This document shows positions 6,385 to 13,636 of a DNA stretch of 50,903 bases, in pieces. Within the stretch, counting starts at the first letter, position 1; each line of letters begins with the position of its first letter. The stretch spans positions 30,619 to 81,521 of the forward strand of contig JBFLZW010000045.1 in assembly GCA_040755755.1 (NCBI GenBank). Direction: 5' to 3'. The position numbers were made by a program, and so were the translations under genes. The stretch is from a bacterium (GTDB lineage: Bacteria; SZUA-182; DTGQ01). The notes under the pieces are model-generated. The model had not been told where the DNA came from. It did no database searches and was given only the letters and a program-made list of their open reading frames with translations.

Positions 6385-7875
6385 TTATTTCACCTTCTTC
6401 AATAATTTTTCCTCCAGTAACCTCAGCACCTCCCGGCAAAACGAAGTTAGAGTATCATCACGGGCACCCATGACCAGCACCGTATCACCGGGCCTGGTTT
6501 CCTCGACCAGGGGTTTCAGCAGGGATTGCCGGTTTTCGCCGTATCGTGCATCTCTCCCTCTTGCCTGAATGGCCTGGGCAAGGTCCTGCGAGGAAATATC
6601 GCGGGTAGTGGTGCCCCCGGCATAGAAGATTTCGGGCAGAAAGATTACGTCCTGATCCGAGGTCCCCGAAGCCAGTGAGTCAATCAGCTCTTCCCGGAAA
6701 AACCGGGTCGGGCCAAAGCCGTGGGGCTGGAAGAGGACGATCAGCCTTGATTTCAGCAGGCTGGCGGCCTTAAGGGTAGCGGCAATCTTATCGGGATTAT
6801 GGGCAAAATCATCAATCACCCGGATTCCCCGGACCTCGCCGATCAGGTCGAATCTGCGGCTGATCCCCTGAAAATCAGCCAGTCCCGCTGCAATATCGGC
6901 CATTGGCACGCCCAGATAGCTGGCCGCGGCTATGGTGGCCAGGGCATTGGCGATATTGTGGAGCCCAGGCACCCGCAGGCGAAAGGGTTGTCCCTGGCAC
7001 TTGAAGGTACTGCCGAAGGGTTCCAGGTTGATCAGATCGGCCTGATATGCCGCATCGCCCGATGCAGCGGATACGTTCGACGCAGCAGATAGCATGCCGG
7101 TCGGCGCACCCTTCAGGGAGAAGGTAATGGTTCGGTCCTGATCCAGGGTTAATGAGGCGATGTTCGGGCAGTCTCCATTGACCACGATCTTTTCTCTGGT
7201 CTGGCTGGCAAAGGTCTGGAAAAGCTTCTTGAGCTCAGGAATGTCTTTATGGTCTTTGGAGATATTGGTGATAATGGCCAGGGCGGGACAATAATTGACG
7301 ATCGAGCCGTCACTTTCGTCGCTTTCGGCAACGAGCGTATTCGAGGAGCCGGAGCGCATATTGTTTGGCCGCCCTCCACGCGGGAAGTTCTTCATGGCTC
7401 CGCCATTGATGATGGTCGGGTCCCGGCCTGCCTGGGTCAAAACATGGCCGAGCATGCCGGTGACCGTACTTTTGCCGCTCGTTCCGGCAACGGCGATTCC
7501 GTAGCTGTTGTTCAGCAGCTCTGCCAGGATCTCAGCCCGCTTCCGGACAGGGATGTTGAGCTGCCGCGCCCTGGCTACATCCGGGATGCTCTCTTCCACG
7601 GCTGTTGATACCACCACGGCCTCAAGATCCTGGTTCACTCCGCTGCCATCCTGGGGAAAAAGCTGAATGCCGCCTGATGAGTGAATGCCGCCTGATGAGA
7701 ATGGTGAGAATGGTGAGAATGATGAGAGCGATGAAAGCCAATCGAACAGGGGTAAATTCACTCCAAGATCGTAGCTGCGGTCCGAGCCGCTGACTTTGTT
7801 TCCCCTGCCGATCAAAACCTGCGCCAGGGCACTCATACCGCTTCCTCCCACCCCGACAAAGTGATACGAAGACAT
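6385..7875 (-). CDS. murC: Mur ligase family protein, MurC/Mpl-like
   Basis: A 496-residue Mur ligase. The N-terminal Rossmann motif is GVGGSGMSALAQ, the ATP-binding loop AGTSGKSTVTG spans residues 130-140, and there are later HNIANALA and DDFAHNPDKI motifs. MurC adds L-Ala to UDP-MurNAc; Mpl recycles murein tripeptide. The loop reads GTSGKST instead of the GTHGKT usual in MurC, and the gene is not in a dcw cluster, so a MurC-like paralogue is possible. Residues 48-71 are a low-complexity insertion of Ser, Phe, Pro and Gly encoded by short DNA repeats at about 7660-7735. GGAGG lies 10 bases before the ATG. Confidence 0.75.
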   Translation of the reverse strand: MSSYHFVGVGGSGMSALAQVLIGRGNKVSGSDRSYDLGVNLPLFDWLSSLSSFSPFSPFSSGGIHSSGGIQLFPQDGSGVNQDLEAVVVSTAVEESIPDVARARQLNIPVRKRAEILAELLNNSYGIAVAGTSGKSTVTGMLGHVLTQAGRDPTIINGGAMKNFPRGGRPNNMRSGSSNTLVAESDESDGSIVNYCPALAIITNISKDHKDIPELKKLFQTFASQTREKIVVNGDCPNIASLTLDQDRTITFSLKGAPTGMLSAASNVSAASGDAAYQADLINLEPFGSTFKCQGQPFRLRVPGLHNIANALATIAAASYLGVPMADIAAGLADFQGISRRFDLIGEVRGIRVIDDFAHNPDKIAATLKAASLLKSRLIVLFQPHGFGPTRFFREELIDSLASGTSDQDVIFLPEIFYAGGTTTRDISSQDLAQAIQARGRDARYGENRQSLLKPLVEETRPGDTVLVMGARDDTLTSFCREVLRLLEEKLLKKVK

Positions 7876-7960
7876 AGATTACATCCTCCATTCCTGCTAA
7901 CCGGTCCTGTTGGTCCTGCGATTGGAATCGCGTTTTTCAAGCAGTAATATTAACCGAGTA

Positions 7961-8050
7961 CACGTGGCGATAAATCCATGGCCAGTCAGGCTCGACCAAG
8001 AGATCGCGTGCGGTATTTGGTGGGGCAAAAAAGCAGCCCCACCCTACATG
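7961..8050 (-). repeat. Dispersed repeat copy A, with hairpin
   Basis: About 90 bp that recur, inverted and with a few substitutions, at 37488-37578. Read on the minus strand the element begins with GTAGGGTGGGGC, TGCTTTTTT, GCCCCACC, forming an 8-bp stem, then a conserved tail through AAATACCGCACGCGATCT. It overlaps the last bases of the GT9 gene and lies ahead of the Mur ligase promoter region. The hairpin could stop transcription or stabilise a 3' end, but the element is non-coding and behaves as a mobile or REP/MITE-like repeat. Confidence 0.8.
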
Positions 8051-9009
8051 TTCTCGCTCCCTTTCTCATGGGGGATAGCCATCCTCCACTCCCTCGTTTT
8101 CCTTTGGGGGGCGAAGGAGAATTGGGCCAGTGTATCCTGTATTGCACGAAAAGCCAGGTCCTCAGTCTGTGCCCGCAAGTTTACGGCATGAGGGCCGATA
8201 ACGCCCCACATATCGGGATCAGTGACTTTATACAGGGCTATGGTTGGTGTGCCCAGAACTGCGGCCAGGTGGCTTGCTCCTGAGTCATTTCCGATATAAA
8301 GCGATGCACCGGCCTGCAACCGGCCCAATTCCTCCACATCATGCGGCCGCTCGACCCTCTCTCCGGACAGATACCGTGCCATATCCTCACCTTCTGCCGG
8401 TCCCAGAATAAATCGCACTTCGGGAAAACCCTGCTGCCGCAATTCATCAGCCAGGTCACGGTAAAATCGCGGAAGATAGTTCTTGGCCGGGCTGCCGCTG
8501 CCCGGATGAATCAGAGCATACTCACCCCTCCTGATATTCAAGGGAAGGCAAAAAGAGCATTGAATCTCATTAACGAAAAGCCTGCTCTCATCAGAAGGAA
8601 ACGAGGTGGAGACCTCGACAGGAAAATATTCCCGGACAGCCAGACAATGATAGACAGCCACATGCACCCGTTTTTGAGGGAAGGGGGGAATGAGGGCCAC
8701 GGGAAGGCGTGCGGATTTTCTCAGCAGGTCACGCACTGCCTGCCCCTCGGCAAGCCAGAGCACAGCCCCTATTGGCGAGCCGAGCACGGCGGGGATGCTG
8801 CGGCCATCAAAAAGACCGCTCATGCCGGATGATTCGGCATGGCAGCAGGTGTCAAGGAGGCCCAGTCCGATAGCCAACCGCATATATTCAGTGCGGCCAA
8901 GGCCGACAAATTGCACATCCGGCAAACTCTGTCTGAGGGCATAAAGTGCAGGCCAGGTTAGAATAAAATCACCAAGTGCCCCGCGATGACAAATCAGAAA
9001 CCGATCCAT
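8044..9009 (-). CDS. Glycosyltransferase family 9 (heptosyltransferase-like)
   Basis: A 321-residue GT9 protein. The N-terminal motif CHRGALGDFILTWPAL is the usual G-ALGD signature, ALIHPGSGSPAKNYLP is the central HPGS block, and YIGNDSGASHLAAVLGTPTIAL is the nucleotide-sugar binding segment. GT9 enzymes transfer heptose or related sugars from ADP-heptose to lipopolysaccharide core on the cytoplasmic face of the inner membrane. The sugar donor here cannot be assigned. No ribosome binding site is obvious. The 3' end runs into dispersed repeat copy A, which may have supplied the final codons. Confidence 0.88.
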   Translation of the reverse strand: MDRFLICHRGALGDFILTWPALYALRQSLPDVQFVGLGRTEYMRLAIGLGLLDTCCHAESSGMSGLFDGRSIPAVLGSPIGAVLWLAEGQAVRDLLRKSARLPVALIPPFPQKRVHVAVYHCLAVREYFPVEVSTSFPSDESRLFVNEIQCSFCLPLNIRRGEYALIHPGSGSPAKNYLPRFYRDLADELRQQGFPEVRFILGPAEGEDMARYLSGERVERPHDVEELGRLQAGASLYIGNDSGASHLAAVLGTPTIALYKVTDPDMWGVIGPHAVNLRAQTEDLAFRAIQDTLAQFSFAPQRKTREWRMAIPHEKGSENM

Positions 9010-9109
9010 AAGCCAATACTGTGTCTTTTCGTCAGAAGAAAGGAGTCGGTGACGAATAGAGAACCATCGATACTTCTGAATTCTGACTCCTGAATTTTCC
9101 CATACTTAC

Positions 9110-9141
9110 TATAGCAGAAAGAGAGTATAGCAGAAAGAGAG
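9110..9141. repeat. 16-bp perfect tandem duplication
   Basis: TATAGCAGAAAGAGAG occurs twice in direct contact (9110-9125 and 9126-9141), followed by a third start (TATGAAG). Non-coding. It lies upstream of the trpB promoter and has no obvious role. Confidence 0.8.
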
Positions 9142-9216
9142 TATGAAGTATAGTCCGATTCCTGACGATAAATCAACTACAGAGGCTATCATACCGGAAA
9201 TAGTTAAAAATCGTAC

Positions 9217-9246
9217 TTGACAAATTTCTTTAAATATTTTTATAGT
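9217..9246 (+). promoter_or_regulatory. Promoter of trpBA
   Basis: TTGACA at 9217-9222 and TATAGT at 9241-9246 with an 18-bp spacer. The start site would be near 9253, giving a leader of about 100 bases before the trpB ATG. No Trp-rich leader peptide or classical attenuator was seen. Confidence 0.7.
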
Positions 9247-9353
9247 ATGAGGGGTATAAAGCACGTGAATCAACGCTCTGTGCTTAAAACCCGAAAATGC
9301 ATTACCGTATGCATTAATGTACTCGTGATGTAATACAGGCAAAAGGATATCTC

Positions 9354-10589
9354 ATGACCACGAAACGTGGGTATTACGGTTGTTTCGGCGGGGCTTTCAT
9401 GCCGGAAATTCTGATAGCGACGCTGTCTCAACTGGAGAAGGATTTTTATGCGGCCAAAAGCGATCCCGGCTTCTGGTCTGAATATACCTCCCTGATGTCA
9501 TCGTATTCCTGCCGCCCTACGCCTCTGACTCTGGCTGAAAATCTGACGCGCTACTTCGGAGGGGCCAGGATCTATATCAAGCGGGAAGACCTGAACCATA
9601 CGGGAGCGCATAAAGCCAATAATGTCATGGGGCAGGGTCTTTTGGTCAAACGGATGGGGAAAAAGCGGGTCATTGCCGAGACCGGTGCCGGTCAGCATGG
9701 AGTGGCCACCGCCACCATGGCCGCCCGGTTCGGGCTGGACTGCACGGTGTATATGGGAGAAGTCGATGTCGAGCGGCAGCGGCCTAATGTCTTCTGGATG
9801 GAGCAGTTGGGAGCAACGGTGGTGTCGGTGAAGGACGGCTCCCGCACCCTGAAGGATGCCATGAACGAAGCCATGCGGGACTGGAGCGCCAGTATGGAGA
9901 CGACCCACTATGTACTGGGCACGGTCTGCGGTCCCCATCCCTTTCCGGAGATGGTCGCCTATTTTCAATCCATTATTGGCCAGGAAGTAAAGCAGCAGAT
10001 GCTCCAGCGGGAAGGACGGCTGCCGGACCGGATATACGCCTGTGTCGGCGGGGGGTCCAATGCAGTTGGCATATTTACTGCATTTCTTGAAGACAGGCAG
10101 GTGGAACTGCATGGTGTCGAAGCCGGGGGGAAGGGATTGGCAAGCGGACATCATGCCAGCCGCCTCGCTTCCACGGACGCGCGCGTGGGAATTGCTCAGG
10201 GGTATAAGACTTTCTTTTTACAGGATGAGGAAGGACAGATGAAGGAAACTTATTCCGTAGCTGCCGGACTGGATTATATAGGAGTGTCCCCGATATTGGC
10301 CAACTTGCGAGAAACCGGCCGGATCCAGTTCCACGCAGCTACGGATAATGAAGTAATTGAAGCGGTGAGACTGACGATGAAAAAAGAGGGTATCATTCCT
10401 GCCCTTGAATCTGCGCATGCCTTTGCCTACGCTTATCGTGAGGCCCCAACCTTGAGTAAAGATACAATTCTGGTCATCAATCAGTCCGGGCGGGGGGATA
10501 AAGACATTTTCACCATAGCCGATGCTCTGGGGGATGCCAAGTGGAAGGAGTTTATCATCAAAAAGGCCAGGGGGTATGAATCTCACTGA
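9354..10589 (+). CDS. trpB: Tryptophan synthase beta chain
   Basis: A 411-residue PLP enzyme that condenses indole with L-serine to give tryptophan. The PLP lysine is Lys87 in NHTGAHKANN and the catalytic Glu109 is in AETGAGQHGVATA, the same numbers as in the Salmonella enzyme. The phosphate-binding loop GGGSNAVG and the C-terminal SGRGDKD are present. Differences from the usual type are SCRPTPL for GRPTPL and AGLDYIGVSPI for AGLDYPGVGPE in the communication-loop region, so this is a divergent TrpB1. AAAAGGA precedes the ATG. The trpA ATG overlaps its end, so the pair is translationally coupled. No other trp gene is present in the window. Confidence 0.92.
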   Translation: MTTKRGYYGCFGGAFMPEILIATLSQLEKDFYAAKSDPGFWSEYTSLMSSYSCRPTPLTLAENLTRYFGGARIYIKREDLNHTGAHKANNVMGQGLLVKRMGKKRVIAETGAGQHGVATATMAARFGLDCTVYMGEVDVERQRPNVFWMEQLGATVVSVKDGSRTLKDAMNEAMRDWSASMETTHYVLGTVCGPHPFPEMVAYFQSIIGQEVKQQMLQREGRLPDRIYACVGGGSNAVGIFTAFLEDRQVELHGVEAGGKGLASGHHASRLASTDARVGIAQGYKTFFLQDEEGQMKETYSVAAGLDYIGVSPILANLRETGRIQFHAATDNEVIEAVRLTMKKEGIIPALESAHAFAYAYREAPTLSKDTILVINQSGRGDKDIFTIADALGDAKWKEFIIKKARGYESH

Positions 10590-11340
10590 ATATATTCGGG
10601 AAAAAAGAAAAACCAAAGACATTCTGTGCATGGCCCATCTGGTGTGCGGGTATCCGGATTTTGCAGCCAATAAGGAAGTCATCCGGATCATGGTCGAGAT
10701 GGGTGTCGATCTGATCGAGCTTCAGATACCCTTCAGCGAGCCCACCGCTGACGGCCCTATGATTTTAAAAGCAAATCAGCTTTCCCTCCAGCGGGGAACC
10801 CGGGTCAGGGATTGTCTTTCCCTGATGAGGGAGGTATCAAGCCAATATCCCATTCCCTTTCTCTTTATGACTTACTATAACATACTTTTCAGCCGCGGTG
10901 TGGATGCCTTTGTTCAGGAAACGCGACAAGCCGGGGGAGTGGGGTTCATTATTCCGGATATTCCGCCTGAAGAGGGCGAAGAATATTTCAATGCCTGTCA
11001 TAATAATTATATCTCCCCTATTCTGCTTATGACTCCCACCACCAGTCCGCAGCGGCTGAGTCTGATCGCCGAAGCTGGTGATGGGTTTTTCTATTGCGTA
11101 GCCCGCAAAGGAGTGACCGGGGCACAAACTCATCTGTCACAGGAGACCGATGAGTTCATCCGTCGCTGCCGGAAGGTGACGGATTTACCTCTGGCCATGG
11201 GCCTTGGCATCTCCCGGCGGGAAGATCTCGACTACCTGCGCGGCAAGGTGGACATTGCTGTCATCGGCAGCGCTATTCTTCGTACCTTTGAACAAGGAGG
11301 ATACCAGGCGTTACAGAGTTTCTTGGAAAAATTATCCTAA
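10576..11340 (+). CDS. trpA: Tryptophan synthase alpha chain
   Basis: A 254-residue TIM-barrel subunit that splits indole-3-glycerol phosphate into indole and glyceraldehyde phosphate. The catalytic acids are kept: Glu48 in LIELQIPFSEP and Asp59 in TADGP. The segment YCVARKGVTGAQ and the phosphate site VIGSAIL are also present. I chose the ATG at 10576 because it follows a GGGGG Shine-Dalgarno and matches the family N terminus; an ATG at 10522 would add 18 residues lying inside trpB. It overlaps trpB by 14 bases. The variant motif IPFSEPTADGP (usually VPFSDPLADGP) fits a divergent subtype. Confidence 0.92.
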   Translation: MNLTEYIREKRKTKDILCMAHLVCGYPDFAANKEVIRIMVEMGVDLIELQIPFSEPTADGPMILKANQLSLQRGTRVRDCLSLMREVSSQYPIPFLFMTYYNILFSRGVDAFVQETRQAGGVGFIIPDIPPEEGEEYFNACHNNYISPILLMTPTTSPQRLSLIAEAGDGFFYCVARKGVTGAQTHLSQETDEFIRRCRKVTDLPLAMGLGISRREDLDYLRGKVDIAVIGSAILRTFEQGGYQALQSFLEKLS

Positions 11341-11537
11341 AGGAGTCTTGGAAGCAGGGAGGAAAGAGTATCCCTTTCCGGCTTTCAGATTCGCTCGTGC
11401 AGACCGACGATGAGGACCTCTTAGGGGCAGGGAATCTCTACCCTGGATTTCATGTCTCATCCAGGAGCCGCCGTCTTCTGGCTGGGAGTCGATACTTTGG
11501 AGATGTTTTGGATAATCCCATAAAGAGAGTTTGGAGA

Positions 11538-12011
11538 ATGATCAGAAACGAAAGAAACAATTTTGTGACTGCGATAGAAAAGTTGATCATGAAAGAGGAA
11601 GTAAGGAAGGACCTCCAGTCCTCCAGTCAACGAATCCTGGCTGAACTGCCTTCAGGATTGCTTTGGGAGTGGGATGACCGGTTTGATATACCCCTTTTGG
11701 TCTTTCCCAGAGATATGGAGGAAGAAATCGGTGCAGTAATTCATCGCAACTTTCCTAATCAGTGGGACCTCAATTCCATCAAAACGGCACCGCCGGTCAT
11801 TCGAAAATTATTGGATAAATCCTTTGGTATCCGAGTCGGGCAAAGGGTGTTTGCCACGGATACCAATCAAGAAGCGTTTCTTTTCGCCTTATATTGGCCA
11901 TGGGAAGACGGGGCTACAATCTCCCTGCGAATCAGCGTGACTGGAAAAGGAATCATAGGGGCCGACCAGGAAATGGTTGGAGAATATCTTCGCCAGTGGT
12001 TTCGGCTGTAG
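11538..12011 (+). CDS. Hypothetical protein, 157 aa
   Basis: A protein of unknown function. I chose the ATG at 11538, preceded by TTTGGAG, because the extra 47 codons from an upstream start look non-coding and have no binding site. It begins MIRNERNNFVTAIEKLIMKEEV, then has SGLLWEWDDRFDIPLLVFPRD in the middle and a beta-rich C-terminal half (AFLFALYWPWEDGATISLRI). It is soluble, with no signal peptide, membrane helix or recognised motif. It lies about 200 bp downstream of trpA and may share its transcript; a functional link to tryptophan is not supported. Confidence 0.55.
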   Translation: MIRNERNNFVTAIEKLIMKEEVRKDLQSSSQRILAELPSGLLWEWDDRFDIPLLVFPRDMEEEIGAVIHRNFPNQWDLNSIKTAPPVIRKLLDKSFGIRVGQRVFATDTNQEAFLFALYWPWEDGATISLRISVTGKGIIGADQEMVGEYLRQWFRL

Positions 12012-12085
12012 TGATTTGGTTTCAGTTGTAATAGGTTGCCCTTAGACGGTTTCGACTTTCGACGATCTGTGAATTGAATACGTGA

Positions 12086-12123
12086 GGATATCCTGCCCCG
12101 GGAAAAAGAGGGACAGGATATCC
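12086..12123. terminator. Stem-loop between convergent genes
   Basis: GGATATCCTG (12086-12095) pairs with CAGGATATCC (12114-12123), and the stem is extended by CCC/GGG with one mismatch. It lies between the hypothetical gene (plus) and the NtrC-type regulator (minus). There is no long T-run on either side, so it may act as a bidirectional or Rho-assisted end. Confidence 0.5.
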
Positions 12124-12163
12124 TTTGCAATGCATCACCCAAGCCTGTCCGTGTGAGTCTTCT

Positions 12164-13600
12164 TTACTCCCCGCTTCCTGAGATCCCGTATCGTTCCATC
12201 TTGTTTCGCAGGGTATTGCGGTTGATGCCGAGGAGGGATGCGGCCTGGACTTTATTGCCGGAGGTTTTGCGGATAGCCCGGTCGATCATTTCCTTTTCCA
12301 GGAGGGATATGGCATCGATGTCGGGCCTGTCTTTCACGGTGGTGGTAATCAGATCGAATACCTGGTCCAGCAGGGGGTCAAGACTCTGGGTCAGGTCTGC
12401 CCTGACCGGGAAATCGCTCTCTCTGGCTGACCTGATCTGGTCGGGAAGGTCCTCGATCAGGATCTCGTTTCCCTTGCAGATTACGATGGCCCTTTTCAGG
12501 ACATTTTCCAGCTCTCTGACATTTCCCGGCCAGTGGTAGGCCAGCAGCAATTCCATGCACTCGGGCCTGATGCCGACGATATCCTTGTGCAGCTCTTTGG
12601 TGAAGCGGGAGAGAAAATAGTGAGCCAGAAGGGGGACATCCCCTTTTCTCTCCCGCAGGGGAGGAAGGTACAGGGTGAGAACATTCAGCCGGTAGTAGAG
12701 GTCCTCCCGGAACCACCCTTCCCGGACACCCTTTTCGATATGCTTATTCGTGGCCGCGATCAGCCGGACATCCACGGTGATGTTTTCGGAGCTGCCCAGC
12801 CGCTGGATTTCTCCTTCCTGAATTACCCGCAGGATCTTGGCCTGGATATGGATCGGCATATCACCGATTTCGTCAAGGAAGATCGTCCCCCGGTGGGCCT
12901 GCTCAAACCGGCCGATCCTTTTATATTCCGCGCCGGTGAAAGCGCCCCGTTCATGACCGAACAGCTCGCTTTCGAGGAGGTTTTCCGGGATAGCGGCACA
13001 GTTGATGGAGATAAAGGGGTAGTTACTCCGGCGGCCATGATGGTAAATGGCCCTGGCTACCAGTTCCTTCCCTGTGCCGCTCTCTCCGATCAGTAAAACA
13101 TTGACGTCCCGTCCGGCGATCTGGCCGATTGTTTTATAGACATCCTGCATCCGGGCGGAGTCTCCGATAATGCTTTCTCCAGCCCAGTTCTTGTCATTGA
13201 AGGGCGGACAGGAAACCGGGCTCTTGGCGGACCTGGCCACTTCAAGGGCTTTTTGGATGGTTTCCCACATCCTGGCCATGTCAAAGGGCTTTTGAATATA
13301 ATCATAGGCCCCCAGTTTCATCGCCCGGATAGCCCGCTCGGTGGTGCCGTGGGCCGTGACCATGATGGCCAGAAACTTCGGGTTCTTCTGTTTGATCGCT
13401 TCCAAAAGGTCCAGGCCCGACAGTCCGGGCATGACAATGTCAATCAGGGTCAGGTCAGGTGACAGCCCCTGTTCCAGAAGGTCTAAAGCCTCCCGGCCAT
13501 TGCGGGCTGTCACGGCCTCGAATCCTTTCTCCTCGAATATTCGTTTCAGGGAATACCGGATTCCCCGGTCATCATCCACAATGAGTATGGTCTCAGGCAT
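12164..13600 (-). CDS. NtrC-family sigma-54 response regulator
   Basis: A 478-residue three-domain regulator. The receiver (1-120) has Asp54 as phosphorylation site (LIDIVMPG) and Lys104. The AAA+ domain (about 140-375) has Walker A GESGTGKE (172-179), the sigma-54 contact loop GAFTGA (219-224) and Walker B IFLDEI (240-245). The C-terminal Fis-type helix-turn-helix (about 430-475) contains NKVQAASLLGINRNTLRNKM. It should activate RpoN-dependent promoters when phosphorylated. It starts 36 bp after the Amt-histidine kinase gene, so the two very likely form a two-component pair. AAGGA precedes the ATG. Targets are unknown, but the ammonium-sensing partner suggests nitrogen control. Confidence 0.93.
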   Translation of the reverse strand: MPETILIVDDDRGIRYSLKRIFEEKGFEAVTARNGREALDLLEQGLSPDLTLIDIVMPGLSGLDLLEAIKQKNPKFLAIMVTAHGTTERAIRAMKLGAYDYIQKPFDMARMWETIQKALEVARSAKSPVSCPPFNDKNWAGESIIGDSARMQDVYKTIGQIAGRDVNVLLIGESGTGKELVARAIYHHGRRSNYPFISINCAAIPENLLESELFGHERGAFTGAEYKRIGRFEQAHRGTIFLDEIGDMPIHIQAKILRVIQEGEIQRLGSSENITVDVRLIAATNKHIEKGVREGWFREDLYYRLNVLTLYLPPLRERKGDVPLLAHYFLSRFTKELHKDIVGIRPECMELLLAYHWPGNVRELENVLKRAIVICKGNEILIEDLPDQIRSARESDFPVRADLTQSLDPLLDQVFDLITTTVKDRPDIDAISLLEKEMIDRAIRKTSGNKVQAASLLGINRNTLRNKMERYGISGSGE

Positions 13601-13636
13601 GGTAGTGTTTCCTTCAATACGTTATTGTTTCCTCAA

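Larger units (their letters stand above)
9010..9353. other. Gene-free stretch upstream of trpB
   Basis: 344 bp holding a short piece (about 9074-9100) of the GAATTCTGACTCCTGA-type dispersed repeat also seen near 37175 and 42845, a 16-bp tandem duplication at 9110-9141, the trpBA promoter, and a leader of about 100 bases with small inverted repeats (AAGCAC/GTGCTT near 9260-9287). No gene is supported. Confidence 0.5.

Noticed and set aside
9247-9333. 28-codon ORF in the trpB leader as a trp attenuator peptide
   Set aside because: It contains no Trp codon, and its ATG directly follows the -10 box, before the expected transcription start, so it would not be transcribed.
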